Assembly (NCBI GenBank): GCA_947500505.1
Contig: CANMSL010000010.1
Coordinates: forward strand, 85,472-149,471
DNA from: an uncultured Aquimarina sp.
GTDB lineage: Bacteria; Bacteroidota; Bacteroidia; Flavobacteriales; Flavobacteriaceae
Length of the DNA stretch: 64,000 nt
Reading direction: 5' to 3'
A program made the position numbers and the translations under genes. Positions within the stretch are counted from its first letter, which is position 1; the number at the start of each line of letters is the position of its first letter. Below the pieces are notes generated by a model. That model did not search any database and was not told where the DNA came from. It worked only from the letters and a program-made list of their open reading frames with translations. Below, piece by piece: positions 44,500-54,394 of this stretch.

Positions 44500-45873
44500 A
44501 TGAAAATAAAAAAAACTTTTCTGATAATACTTGTTTCAGTTTTCGGATTATATACCGGATATTCCCAACAATCCCCTCTTCGGTTTTATCGTTTCACAGA
44601 AGACTACCAATATCTCAAAGACAAAGAGAATAAGACGTTTTGGGAAGATTTGAAGTACATCCCCTTGGGAGAAGAAAGCTTCCTCTCTATAGGGGGCGAG
44701 GTACGCTCTTTTTTTATCGTTGATGACAATGAACGCTGGAATACTGAAATTAATAATGACGGTTACCTACGTCAGCGTTTTATGCTCCACGCTGATTTGA
44801 ATCTAAACAAAAATTTCAGGATCTTCACGCAACTGTATAGTATTGATACTTATGGACGGGAGTTGGGTCCAATTCCTCAGGATGAAGACATCTTTGACGT
44901 ACAACAGCTCTTTGCCGAGTATAGGGGGAACGTCAGCGGCGGTAAATGGTTTGCCAGGCTTGGTAGGCAAGAATTCAACATTGGCAACCACCAGATATTA
45001 CAGATTCGTGAAGGGTTGAATGCCCGATTGGTATTTGATGCTCTGCGGCTGAACTACCAAAAGAACCAATGGCAGGTTGACGCATTCTATTCTAATCCGG
45101 TTCAGGTTAGCGAAGATGCTCTTGACAACGAGGTTTTCAACAATGATTTAAACTTTTGGGGTGTAAACCTTGCACTTTTTAGTGCAGACAGAACAGGAAG
45201 GATAGATGCTTTCTATTTTGGATATGATAGGGAAACGGCCCGTTTTGCCCAAGGTATCGGTGAAGAGCTCAGGCATAGTATAGGAGCTCGATATACCTTG
45301 AACAAAAACGGATGGAGCCTGGATTATGAAGCGACCTATCAATTTGGGGACTTTATAGACGTCTCTATTAATGCCTGGGGCGCCGCATTGTTCACGGGAT
45401 ACCAATTTGAAAATACCTGGGGCAAACCAAAAGTAACCGGAGAGATTAGCTACACCAGTGGTGATGAAAATCCGAACGATGAAAATTTACAATCTTTTAA
45501 TCCGTTGTTTCCAAGAGGTAATTACTTCGGGGAAACGGCCATAATTACTGGGATAAACACTATAAACCCAGCGATAATGGTAGATGTTTATCCCATAAAA
45601 AACCATCAATTCCACGCGGAATTGGATTTGCTCTATCGTTCACAGACAGATGACGGATTGTACTTCCCTCCGAATATTTTCTTTTATCCGGCAGATGGAA
45701 GCACTGAGCGTTATATCGGTTCTCAATTGACTTTGAGCTACACTGTAGTAATTAATCAGTTTCTGACCGGCGTCGTGGCCTACGCCAATATGTTTTCCGG
45801 AGATTTTATAGAAGAAACCAGAACAGATGAAAATGTCCGGCTGTTTTCCGCAAGGTTACAGTTCAAGTTTTAA
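44500..45873 (+). CDS. Alginate-export-family outer-membrane beta-barrel
   Basis: 457 residues from the ATG at 44500 (an ATG at 44485 adds MYSTN before the signal). Signal peptide KKTFLIILVSVFGLYTGYSQ. The mature protein begins LRFYRFTEDYQYL and contains ESFLSIGGEVRSFFI, WFARLGRQEFNIGNHQIL and an aromatic end (LFSARLQFKF), as in alginate-export-type barrels. Probably an outer-membrane channel for the substrate of the molybdenum enzyme downstream, 12 bp before the cytochrome gene. Confidence 0.82.
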   Translation: MKIKKTFLIILVSVFGLYTGYSQQSPLRFYRFTEDYQYLKDKENKTFWEDLKYIPLGEESFLSIGGEVRSFFIVDDNERWNTEINNDGYLRQRFMLHADLNLNKNFRIFTQLYSIDTYGRELGPIPQDEDIFDVQQLFAEYRGNVSGGKWFARLGRQEFNIGNHQILQIREGLNARLVFDALRLNYQKNQWQVDAFYSNPVQVSEDALDNEVFNNDLNFWGVNLALFSADRTGRIDAFYFGYDRETARFAQGIGEELRHSIGARYTLNKNGWSLDYEATYQFGDFIDVSINAWGAALFTGYQFENTWGKPKVTGEISYTSGDENPNDENLQSFNPLFPRGNYFGETAIITGINTINPAIMVDVYPIKNHQFHAELDLLYRSQTDDGLYFPPNIFFYPADGSTERYIGSQLTLSYTVVINQFLTGVVAYANMFSGDFIEETRTDENVRLFSARLQFKF

Positions 45874-45885
45874 AACCTAAGATTT

Positions 45886-46554
45886 ATGAAGTTGTTACTC
45901 AAATCCAGAAATATCATAAAACAAGTGTATTCAATTACGCTGCTAGTATTGGTTTTCGTAGCCGCACTCGCCTTCAATAAAGTAAGGAAAACCAATAATT
46001 CAGAATCGGGTTATTATCCAATCGCTGTCAAGGACACCACCGAAAGAGAAAAATCCATACAAAAGTTCAAGGAGGTAGCAAAGGTGCTACGACACCCAAG
46101 GTGTATCAATTGCCATCCTAGCGATAATTACCCAAGACAGGGTGACGATATGCACAAACACCTGTTCAATGTGCAACGCGGTAATGATGATAGGGGTGCA
46201 ATCGGTATGAAGTGCATAAGTTGTCATGGAGCATCAAACAACAAGTACTCCGGAGTACCAGGTACTCCTGAACCCGATGACCCCAACAAGTCCAGATGGC
46301 ATCTTGCGCCATTAAGTATGGGCTGGATGGGGCTAAATGATGCCGAGTTGGGTGAGCGTCTACTAAACAGGGAAATGAACGGTAATATGTCCCCAGAAGA
46401 CCTCGTAAAACATATGGAAGAAGACCCACTGGTACTGTGGGGATGGAATCCAGGTGGGGATAGAGCACCAATACCTATCTCACACGAAGAGTTTATGGAA
46501 ACTTTAAAGGAATGGGTGGATACTGGTGCCCACGTTCCGGAAGATGAAGACTAA
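45886..46554 (+). CDS. Di-haem cytochrome c
   Basis: 222 residues. An N-terminal membrane segment (ITLLVLVFVAALAF) leads to two haem sites, CINCH (HPRCINCHPSDNYP) and CISCH (GMKCISCHGASNN). SRWHLAPLSMGWMGLNDAELGERLLNREMNGNMSPEDLVKHMEEDPLVLWGWNPG follows. Cytochromes of this type accept electrons from periplasmic molybdenum hydroxylases. It lies 11 bp before the Mo subunit gene. Confidence 0.88.
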   Translation: MKLLLKSRNIIKQVYSITLLVLVFVAALAFNKVRKTNNSESGYYPIAVKDTTEREKSIQKFKEVAKVLRHPRCINCHPSDNYPRQGDDMHKHLFNVQRGNDDRGAIGMKCISCHGASNNKYSGVPGTPEPDDPNKSRWHLAPLSMGWMGLNDAELGERLLNREMNGNMSPEDLVKHMEEDPLVLWGWNPGGDRAPIPISHEEFMETLKEWVDTGAHVPEDED

Positions 46555-46565
46555 AATATAACGAT

Positions 46566-48788
46566 ATGGCAGAAATTAGAATCGATAATGTATCACGAAG
46601 AAGTTTTATAAAAACGATGGGGTTGGCCACCGGAGGGCTAATGCTACAAGGCTCATATGTTTTTGCTGGCGATGACAAAAACCCACAGCAGATATCGCTT
46701 AATGCATTTATAAGGATAACACCAGATAATAAGGTCACCTTAATCGTTCATCAGGCAGAAATGGGACAAGGTGCGCAAACCACCCTGCCAGCAATTTTGG
46801 CCGATGAACTTGGTGCCAATTGGGATACGGTTATTATTGAGAATGGACTTACCGATCCTGCATTCAAAAACCCAAAATTTAATCTGCAATTTACAGGTAA
46901 TGCAGAGAGTATACGGACTTTTCACGATATACTACGCAATACCGCTGCCTCGGCTCGGGAAATGTTAAAACAAGTAGCTGCTAAGAGATGGCAGGTCGAT
47001 AGTGATTCCCTTCGGGCGGAAAACAGCTATATATTGAACCAAAATGGTAAAAAAGCTCCTTTTGGTGATTTTGTCGAAGAAGCGATAAAGCTGGAACCTC
47101 CCAAGAAGGTAACATTGAAAAAACCTTCCGAATGGAAGCTTACCGGTAACAAATCACTCCCCCGAGTGGATGTTCCTGCCAAAGTCAACGGTAGTGCAGT
47201 TTTTGGTATCGATGTAGAAGTTCCAAAAATGCTACATGCCGCCATTGCTATGTGCCCCTATTTCGGAGGGAGCATTCGAGAAATCAAAGAAAATGGTGTG
47301 AGGCAAATGAGTGGCTTCGTGGCCTTGGTTAGGATGCCCGTGGTGAATCCAATATTTTCCAATCCCCCGGAACATAACAAACGAGAAGGTGTAGCAATAG
47401 TGGCCGATACGTATTGGAACGCCAGAAAATGCTTGGATACTTTAGAAATTAGCTACGACAAAGGTCCCAATGCAGAGATGGACAGTGAATCATTGCATAA
47501 AATTTATGAGGACACCATCAATGGTAGTACTAAATGGTTCGAGTCTGTAAAAGAGGGAGATGCCGAAGCCAAAATCAAAGATTCAAAAAACACTATCAAA
47601 GCTCAATATTACAGTGCCTGGCAAAGTCATGCGCCTATGGAACCTATGAATGCCACCGCACATTTTAAAGGCGATACTATTGAGGTATGGGCACCCACAC
47701 AAGGACAGGAAATGGCGCAGATTGTACTCGCAAAGGAATTTGGAATACCTGTCGAGAAGATTATTGTTAACAGAACCTATTTAGGTGGGGGGTTCGGCAG
47801 AAGGCTTTTGGCAGACTACATTTATCAAGCGGTTTTCCTTTCTAAGGAAGTAGGCCTACCGGTCAAAGTGCTGTGGACGCGGGAGGATGATATGCAACAT
47901 GATTTTTATCGTCCAGGGACCATGCAAGAATTTCAGGCTTCCTTAAACGATGAGGGTCTACCAGAGGCAATTTATACCAAGCTGGTAAGCCCGTCCATTC
48001 TTCAAGTGGTAGCGAATGCCGACTATGTTTTTGAAGGTGAAGGCCCATCTTATCCAGAAGGGATAAAGGAAACCCCTTATCACTTCGAAAATAGGTTGCT
48101 GCATTCATACTTGTTAAGGATTCCTCCTCCGAGCTCTGTGTGGAGAAGTACTGGTTTTGGTACGAATGTATTTGCCCTGGAGAGCTTCATGGATGAATTG
48201 GCATCTAAAAAGGGTGAAGATTCGATTACATTTCGCAAACGTTATATCGCAGATGAAAGGTCTAGAGGTGTTTTGGATGCTGTTGCCGAGGCCTCTGGAT
48301 GGTATACCGAGCGCAAAGATGGTCACTTTCTAGGAATAGCACTAACGCATTCATTCGAAACGTTTGCCGCTCAGGTAATCGAAATCTCAATAGACGACGC
48401 AGGTATTCTCGATATCCATAAAATAACCACGGCTGTAGATTGCGGAACTGTGTTAGACCCAGGTATCGCAAGCGCTTCAATAGAGAGCGGTATTGTTTGG
48501 GGATTGACTGCTGCTTTGACTTCAGAGATTAACTTTAAGGAAGGCCGGACCGTAGAAAGCAATTTTCACGACTTTAAAATTCTTGGGCTTCCAGAATTTG
48601 ATATCGATATAGAAACAGTTTTTGTCAATAGTGGTTCAAAAATTGGAGGTGTGGCAGAGTCCGGACCAATCCCGGTTGCCCCGGCACTATGCAATGCAAT
48701 TTTTGCAGCCAGAGGCAAAAGGTATAGAACATTGCCATTAAAGAACCATAATATTTATACGAGATATATGAGCGACTACGTCGTTTGA
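46566..48788 (+). CDS. Molybdenum hydroxylase large subunit (IorB/xanthine-dehydrogenase family)
   Basis: 740 residues. A twin-arginine signal (SRRSFIKTMGLATGGLML, residues 10-28) indicates export in folded form. Xanthine-oxidase-family features: AEMGQGAQTTLPAILADELG, VNRTYLGGGFGRRLLADY, PPPSSVWRSTGFGTNVFALESFMDEL and the catalytic Glu in GVAESGPIPVAPALCNAIFAARG. It binds a Mo-pterin cofactor and hydroxylates N-heterocycles or aldehydes. With the 2Fe-2S subunit 25 bp downstream and the cytochrome upstream it forms an isoquinoline-1-oxidoreductase-type enzyme. No cofactor maturation gene is in the window. Confidence 0.92.
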   Translation: MAEIRIDNVSRRSFIKTMGLATGGLMLQGSYVFAGDDKNPQQISLNAFIRITPDNKVTLIVHQAEMGQGAQTTLPAILADELGANWDTVIIENGLTDPAFKNPKFNLQFTGNAESIRTFHDILRNTAASAREMLKQVAAKRWQVDSDSLRAENSYILNQNGKKAPFGDFVEEAIKLEPPKKVTLKKPSEWKLTGNKSLPRVDVPAKVNGSAVFGIDVEVPKMLHAAIAMCPYFGGSIREIKENGVRQMSGFVALVRMPVVNPIFSNPPEHNKREGVAIVADTYWNARKCLDTLEISYDKGPNAEMDSESLHKIYEDTINGSTKWFESVKEGDAEAKIKDSKNTIKAQYYSAWQSHAPMEPMNATAHFKGDTIEVWAPTQGQEMAQIVLAKEFGIPVEKIIVNRTYLGGGFGRRLLADYIYQAVFLSKEVGLPVKVLWTREDDMQHDFYRPGTMQEFQASLNDEGLPEAIYTKLVSPSILQVVANADYVFEGEGPSYPEGIKETPYHFENRLLHSYLLRIPPPSSVWRSTGFGTNVFALESFMDELASKKGEDSITFRKRYIADERSRGVLDAVAEASGWYTERKDGHFLGIALTHSFETFAAQVIEISIDDAGILDIHKITTAVDCGTVLDPGIASASIESGIVWGLTAALTSEINFKEGRTVESNFHDFKILGLPEFDIDIETVFVNSGSKIGGVAESGPIPVAPALCNAIFAARGKRYRTLPLKNHNIYTRYMSDYVV

Positions 48789-48813
48789 AGTAAATAACAA
48801 AAAAAGACTTACA

Positions 48814-49278
48814 ATGATAGAGTTTAAAGTAAATGGACAAAACTATAGCGTAAATGATGACCCTGACACACCGTTGCTTTGGGTGTTAAGGGACTCCATA
48901 GGATTAAAAGGCACCAAATTTAGTTGTGGCCGTTCGTTTTGTGGAGCCTGTTCCATACACGTTGATAACGAAGTGGTACGATCCTGTTCATTTCCCGTAA
49001 AATATGCTGAAGGAAAATCGATAACCACGATTGAAGGAATTGGGTCACAAGAAAAACCACACGTGGTGCAAAAAGCCTGGATTGAAGAACAAGTGCCACA
49101 GTGCGGGTACTGCCAATCAGGTTTTATAATGTCTGCGGTTCATTTGTTGGATGTCAATCCCAATCCGACCGATGAAGATATAAACAACTCGATAACCAAT
49201 CTTTGCCGATGTGGTACGTATTATAGAGTGAGAAAAGCTATTCACCTGGCTTCAGAAATGAATAAACAGTCGGAATAG
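48814..49278 (+). CDS. 2Fe-2S small subunit of the molybdenum hydroxylase (IorA-like)
   Basis: 154 residues. The plant-type cluster is FSCGRSFCGACSIHVDNEVVRSC. The second cluster lies in QCGYCQSGFIMSAVHLL and NLCRCGTYYRVRKAI. It passes electrons from the Mo site to the cytochrome. It has no Tat signal, so it is exported as a complex with the large subunit, as in related enzymes. Last gene of the operon; a gene-free 163 bp follows. Confidence 0.93.
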   Translation: MIEFKVNGQNYSVNDDPDTPLLWVLRDSIGLKGTKFSCGRSFCGACSIHVDNEVVRSCSFPVKYAEGKSITTIEGIGSQEKPHVVQKAWIEEQVPQCGYCQSGFIMSAVHLLDVNPNPTDEDINNSITNLCRCGTYYRVRKAIHLASEMNKQSE

Positions 49279-49441
49279 AAGAGTCAAAGTCAGTAACCTC
49301 TTTAATACTGTCCCTGTGCTTCAATTGAAAATGATGTCTTTACTCCATAGAATGACGAAAATATCATTCCCCTTGTAGCTAGTAGTTAAGAGTCCAGGCA
49401 AGTCACTCGTCATCTATCATCAACCAATTTAGTTTTTGTCC

Positions 49442-50266
49442 TCATTTTGGTTTGAAAAGCTGATGATTTTTTCTTTTCTGAGTTTTTTTAAAAGTGATAC
49501 CTAAATTGATAATTGAGTCCCATTGATTTCGTCCCTCTAAGACAAAAGATTCGTATGTAGCCAACCACCCTAACTTGAAATACAGGTTTTTGACGGTTTG
49601 TATCAGCAAAGAGGTATTGACAAAGCCAAGGTAATCTTCAAAATCAACGATTGAAGGTTGTATCCATCCTTCAAACTCAAAAAGTAAATGGTTTTCTTTA
49701 AGATTTAAACGTCCTAAAATTCTTGGTGATAGGCGCCAAACATGACGTACCCAACTACCGTCTAATTCATCCTGGTTAAAATCGATACCCCTATAGTTTG
49801 TTTTTTCGTACCACCCCGTCAAAGTGAATTCGATGGACATAAAGTCTTTTTCAATAACTTCGATACCGCCACCTAAGCCTATGAAATATCTAAAATCAAT
49901 ATCCCTTGTTCTGCTTGTTTCAATCCCGTTTATCAATACAGGGAAAACTTTACTTTCAGGTAGCAACTTAAATGCGTTGTATGCTAGAAAATCATTCTCT
50001 TGCCATTTGGAATCCACTTTACCAAATTGATAATTGAGAACCAATCTATTCTGAAAAGCAGATGATGCCATTTTCAGCCGACCGTTGTTATTGACCAACA
50101 ACCTTTTTACACCGTCATTGCTAAAAAAACTGCTTGATGAGATTTCGTAAGACCATAATATGGAATCTTTTTTTACCACACCTTGTGCGAATGCGCCGCT
50201 GTATATGCTTAAAAAACAGCAAATCATAAGTATTGAAAACACGGCCTTGCGAGATTGATTGTTCAT
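49442..50266 (-). CDS. DUF481-type outer-membrane beta-barrel protein
   Basis: 274 residues. Signal peptide KAVFSILMICCFLSIYSGAFA. The mature part has alternating beta-strand sequence: QNRLVLNYQFGKVDSKWQENDFLAYNAFKLLPESKVFPVLINGIETSRTRDIDFRYFIGLGGGIEV, typical of DUF481/YdiY-type barrels. Function unknown. Its tail is 163 bp from the Mo-hydroxylase operon (convergent). Confidence 0.75.
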   Translation of the reverse strand: MNNQSRKAVFSILMICCFLSIYSGAFAQGVVKKDSILWSYEISSSSFFSNDGVKRLLVNNNGRLKMASSAFQNRLVLNYQFGKVDSKWQENDFLAYNAFKLLPESKVFPVLINGIETSRTRDIDFRYFIGLGGGIEVIEKDFMSIEFTLTGWYEKTNYRGIDFNQDELDGSWVRHVWRLSPRILGRLNLKENHLLFEFEGWIQPSIVDFEDYLGFVNTSLLIQTVKNLYFKLGWLATYESFVLEGRNQWDSIINLGITFKKTQKRKNHQLFKPK

Positions 50267-50295
50267 AAGACCGCACTTCTACAAGGTTGATACCA

Positions 50296-51541
50296 TCAAT
50301 TGTCCTTTAAATACCCATTAAAAAAAGCCAATACATCTTCCGTGAATTGTTCCGGTTCTTCTAAGCAGGCAAAATGCCCCCCCACTGGACATTTCATTGT
50401 AACGGACCAAATTATAATCCCCTTCTATCCAACTTTTTGGCGGTCTGCCATTTAGCATGTCCGCAGGAAATATAGCCACTGCTGTTGGCACTTTAATCTT
50501 TTCTCCTGGATGGGTCTTTCCTCCCGTCTCAATAGCAAATCCCCTGTAAAACCAGATGGAAGCATCAACATTATCGTTCAGAATATAAATCATGCTGTTG
50601 GTGAGTAATTGGTCTTTGGTAAAAGCGGTTTCCAGACCATTTTTTGAATCGCTCCAAGCTTTGAATTTGCTAATTATTCATGCGGCTGTTCCTAAAGGAC
50701 TATCGACCAGGGCAAAACTTGGTGTCTGTGGTTTATTGGCTTGAAGGGAAAAATAATCTAGCTCCCTATCCATAAAAGCTTGCGCGTTCTTCATCCAATC
50801 TTTCTCTTCAGGGGTCATTTGCTCATCAGTTTTGAAGGATGAAGGGACAAGATTTAAATGAATTGCCTTGACATGTTCTGAATGGCCGTGAGCCAAATAC
50901 GTGGTTACTATGCACCCCAAATCTCCTCCTTGAGCCCCGTAACTATCATATCCCAGGACTTTGGTCATCAATGTATTCCATAATCGGGCAGTGGTTACCG
51001 GACCTATAGGATTTTCCTCGGGCTTTGAGGAGAAGCCAAAGCCCGGTAAAGAGGGGATTATTACATCCAGGCCATCTTCGGCATTTCCCCCAAATTTTTC
51101 TGGATGTGCCAATCGGTCAATTGCATGGACAAACTCAAATACTGAACCCGGCCAACCATGGGTAAAAATGACAGGTTGGGGATTGCTACCGCTTCCTTTT
51201 TCATAGTAGTAGTGAATGTCAAAGTCTTCAATACGTACCTTAAACTGAGGAAATTGATTTAGTTTTCTTTCTTCTTTCCGCCAATCATAATCTTCTGTCC
51301 AGTAAGATGATATTTCTTTTAAATAATCATAGCTCATACCGTAGCTCCATCCTCCATCACCTATGCGTCCTGCCCAATTGGCATTTTTGACCCTATCTAA
51401 AACATAGGTTAGTTTAGTTTCAGGGATGTTGACTCTAAAAGGAACTGGTTCATCATATTCTGCATGCTGTGCGGCTACACTTGAGATACCTACAAAAAGT
51501 GTTATTAGGTATACAATTGTAGAAGGTATTGTTTTTTTCAT
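50296..51541 (-). pseudogene. Epoxide hydrolase-like gene, broken twice
   Basis: Signal peptide and epoxide-hydrolase N-terminal domain (FRVNIPETKLTYVLDRVKNANWAGRIGDGGWSYGMSYDYLKEI), then the alpha/beta-hydrolase with the oxyanion HGWPG and nucleophile Asp in YGAQGGDLGCIV. An in-frame TGA (50678-50680) replaces the Trp expected in GTAAWIISKFKAW. The reading frame continues to a 7-C tract (50377-50383, plus strand), where an extra base shifts it. In the shifted frame HFACLEEPEQFTEDVLAFFNGYLKDN completes the family's end. Secreted when intact. Either recent decay or assembly errors. Confidence 0.8.
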
Positions 51542-51574
51542 ATTGGTGTTTTTAGATGTATATCTAACTGTTTT

Positions 51575-52209
51575 TTATTTTCCTTCAAAATCTATTTTGA
51601 AAGATTCTACAGCTTCTTGCTCATTCAGTATCTTATCTGAATATTTCCCAAAAAGTTCTATAGGTTTGGATTTCGTTAAATCTCCATAGTACATAGGCAG
51701 GAAACCTGCATCTGAGACCAAGGATTCTACTCGTTGCTTTTCATCTGTAAAGTTTGTTGTGTATGGCATCACTAACAATGGTTTTCTGTGATGTCTTTCA
51801 TTCATAACGGTCGCCATCATGCTACTAAACACCTTAATAACTTTGCTATGGGGTAGTTTTTGCTGTAGCAACTCTCCCCCTGAAATATCCGTAGGTATGG
51901 AGCGAACTACCTTGCCAGCACTATTATATTCATAAGGATTGGTCGCATCCAAAATGACTTTTCTGCTCACATCCCCCATATTTGCTAAGGCATCATCCAA
52001 TGTCCAGTAATTAATGGCCAAAAACAACACATCACCGAATGCTACGGCTTCTCAACGGTACCAGATTTTACAGTACCGCCGACTCTTTCGATTAGTCCTG
52101 AAAGTTTTTCAGGATTTCGTGAGCTGAATAACACTTCGTGCCCTGCATCAGACCAAAGTTTTCCTATGGTACTACCTATACTTCCTGAACCGATGATTCC
52201 TATTTTCAT
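51575..52209 (-). pseudogene. NADPH/F420-dependent reductase-like gene with frameshift
   Basis: The start MKIGIIGSGSIGSTIGKLWSDAGHEVLFSSRNPEKLSGLIERVGGTVKSGTVE is a Rossmann fold with GxGxxG. A single-base loss near 52045-52052 shifts the frame; the expected AVAFGDVLFLAINYWTLDDALANMG continues in another frame to the stop at 51575. VRSIPTDISGGELLQQKLPHSKVIKVFSS completes the domain. Whether it is inactive or a sequencing error is unknown. Confidence 0.75.
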
Positions 52210-52384
52210 AATTATATATTTTGATTGTTCTTTTCTATTTATCCATATGTTACAAACTCGTCATCCTTGTAACAGTAAAGCCATTATTCTCCAGGTTCCT
52301 ACTAGAGGCTCTAATCAACTGAAACTACCCCTTGTACTTGATAGTACTTTCATTGCCGTTCTCATTCTTAAATAAGCTGTTTAC

Positions 52385-53035
52385 TCAGAATATCCGATTG
52401 GCCATATTTCTTTCCTGACTAAGTTCCCAGAAAGCATTTGCAATAGCTGCCGGATTGTACTTAGCATCTTCCTCGGGAGTCTTAACCATACCATTGATTT
52501 GAAGTGACCCCACGAAGACCCCATCATCTTTGAGTGCCTCATTTAACTGATGCGCAATATGCTTGATTCCAGATTTCGATAATGATACCGTGCCAAATTC
52601 AACGCTTGGATAATCTGCAAAACCGCCACCAGTCAATAAGACAGCACCTTTGTTTTCCTTTAGTGTAGGAAGAACACTTTTAATACTTTCTATGGCATTA
52701 AAAACCCCAACTTTTAGGTCACCGATAACAGTGTTGTATTTTGCTGTCAGTAAGGAATTTTGACTAAACTTCACAACATTATAATGCAAGATGTGAACAG
52801 GTGCTAAAGACTTTTCAAGTTCTTTGATTACCTTTTTAAGCTGTTTGCGCTTTCCAGCATCGGCAGGAGAAATAAACACCTTGATGCCTTCAGATTCTAA
52901 TTCCGATTTATACGTAGTAAGTTTCTCTTCATCTCTGCTAATCAGGCCAACTTCGTAGCCTTGATTACCAAATTTTCTAGCGACCTCAATTCCAATACCA
53001 GGTCCGGCACCTATAATAATTATTGACTTGCTCAT
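52385..53035 (-). CDS. Short-chain dehydrogenase-like protein lacking the catalytic Tyr
   Basis: 216 residues. The dinucleotide-binding GAGPGIGIEVARKFGNQGYEVGLISRD is intact, and VLLTGGGFADYPSVEFGTVSLSKSGIKH is where the YxxxK motif should be. The position four before Lys is Val, so the usual catalytic Tyr is absent. It is probably a non-classical SDR or a pseudo-enzyme. It lies 122 bp after a canonical SDR gene on the same strand. Confidence 0.8.
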   Translation of the reverse strand: MSKSIIIIGAGPGIGIEVARKFGNQGYEVGLISRDEEKLTTYKSELESEGIKVFISPADAGKRKQLKKVIKELEKSLAPVHILHYNVVKFSQNSLLTAKYNTVIGDLKVGVFNAIESIKSVLPTLKENKGAVLLTGGGFADYPSVEFGTVSLSKSGIKHIAHQLNEALKDDGVFVGSLQINGMVKTPEEDAKYNPAAIANAFWELSQERNMANRIF

Positions 53036-53157
53036 TTTATATTTATTTAATTTAAAGTATCAGGTATTTATTACACCTTCAATTAACGCTCGAGCTGTTC
53101 CTGGCAAAAGCTACAACGAATTTTTCCAAATCTAGGTCGAAAACAGTATTTACTTTG

Positions 53158-54279
53158 TCAAATCATTTCAACTTTAGACAAAACTTTCATCGCCTTTATA
53201 GCGTCAAGCGTAAATTCTCGCTGTTGATCGTTTGTAGAATCTTCAGAATCGGTCAGGAAGCTTTTCAAATACGCTATAGTTCCTTCTATGCGTTCATCGA
53301 GATGCTTTTTAAGGACAATAGGGTCGCCTTCCCCGGTCTGATATGCTACAAGGGGTTCATCAACGATAGAATCAGATGAGTAGTCTCCTCGTATACGATA
53401 ATCCTCTACAAGGGCAAACAGATTGTTCAGTTCATCGGCTGAGCGGTCTTTTTCAGCACTTTGTCCCTCCTTTGAGGAGTTCACGGCCAAAAGGCGGTCG
53501 ACCAAATCTGGCACTATTTGATACGCCTTATCTAATATAAACGCATCAATTGCACCCCACAAGTCTCTAGACGGATTCTCTGCGGCATAAACAATGAGCT
53601 TACCAACTTCTTCAGGTTGAATGATAGGCAACGCCGGTTTGGGCACCTTGCCAATTTTACTCAGCCCCGTATTGTAAATAGGAGTGTTGGTTCCGTGTGG
53701 CATAATATTCACTAAGTTGATGGGAATGTTTTCCTGAATAAATTCAATACGAATCGAATTCATCATACCCTGCATACCAAATTTTGAGGCATTATATGAA
53801 GATGATAAAGGAATGGCCATTTGGCCTAGCATCGAAGAAACCAGAATAATGCTAGCACCATCTGCACCATTGCCCAGATTATCTTTCAGATGAGGTATCG
53901 CCGCCCATAGGGTCTTTGCCATACCCATTAAGTTAACATCAATGACACGCTGAAATTCTTCTACCGTATGGTCTTCAAAACGTGCCGTAACCCAAGATCC
54001 CGCTGTTGATACCCAAGTATCGATTTTACCGAATTTTTCCTCGGCAAATTCTCCCAATGCTTTCACCTGTTCAAAATCCAAAATATCGGCTACAAAATAT
54101 TCAGCTGTACCGCCGTCTTTCCTGATTTCCTCTACTAAGGACAAAAGGCCGTTTTTTCCTCTTGCCGATACAATGACCTTGGCCCCTTTGCCAGCAAGCA
54201 TTTTTGCTGAAATTCTTCCAATACCGGAAGAGGCACCCTGAACAATGACTACCTGTTCTTTTAGATTTTTCAATTTCAT
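53158..54279 (-). CDS. SDR-family oxidoreductase with C-terminal extension
   Basis: 373 residues from the ATG at 54279; an earlier frame start would add an atypical leader. VIVQGASSGIGRISAKMLAGKGAKVIVSARG binds the cofactor, with catalytic SSMLGQMAIPLSSSYNASKFGMQGMMNS. About 100 residues after the fold (from about 270) are charged and have no motif I recognise. Likely oxidises or reduces alcohol/carbonyl groups; substrate unknown. Confidence 0.85.
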   Translation of the reverse strand: MKLKNLKEQVVIVQGASSGIGRISAKMLAGKGAKVIVSARGKNGLLSLVEEIRKDGGTAEYFVADILDFEQVKALGEFAEEKFGKIDTWVSTAGSWVTARFEDHTVEEFQRVIDVNLMGMAKTLWAAIPHLKDNLGNGADGASIILVSSMLGQMAIPLSSSYNASKFGMQGMMNSIRIEFIQENIPINLVNIMPHGTNTPIYNTGLSKIGKVPKPALPIIQPEEVGKLIVYAAENPSRDLWGAIDAFILDKAYQIVPDLVDRLLAVNSSKEGQSAEKDRSADELNNLFALVEDYRIRGDYSSDSIVDEPLVAYQTGEGDPIVLKKHLDERIEGTIAYLKSFLTDSEDSTNDQQREFTLDAIKAMKVLSKVEMI

Positions 54280-54394
54280 AATGTTGTATTTTAGATTAGT
54301 TTTACTCGATAATCGAGATTTAATTGCTACGAGGATTCCCTCGAAATAAAAATTAGTTTCCAACCGATGCCTCTTGGGATTGCCCTGAGATAGT

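Noticed and set aside
46166..46471. Minus-strand frame of 101 codons
   Set aside because: Antisense to the di-haem cytochrome; no domain.
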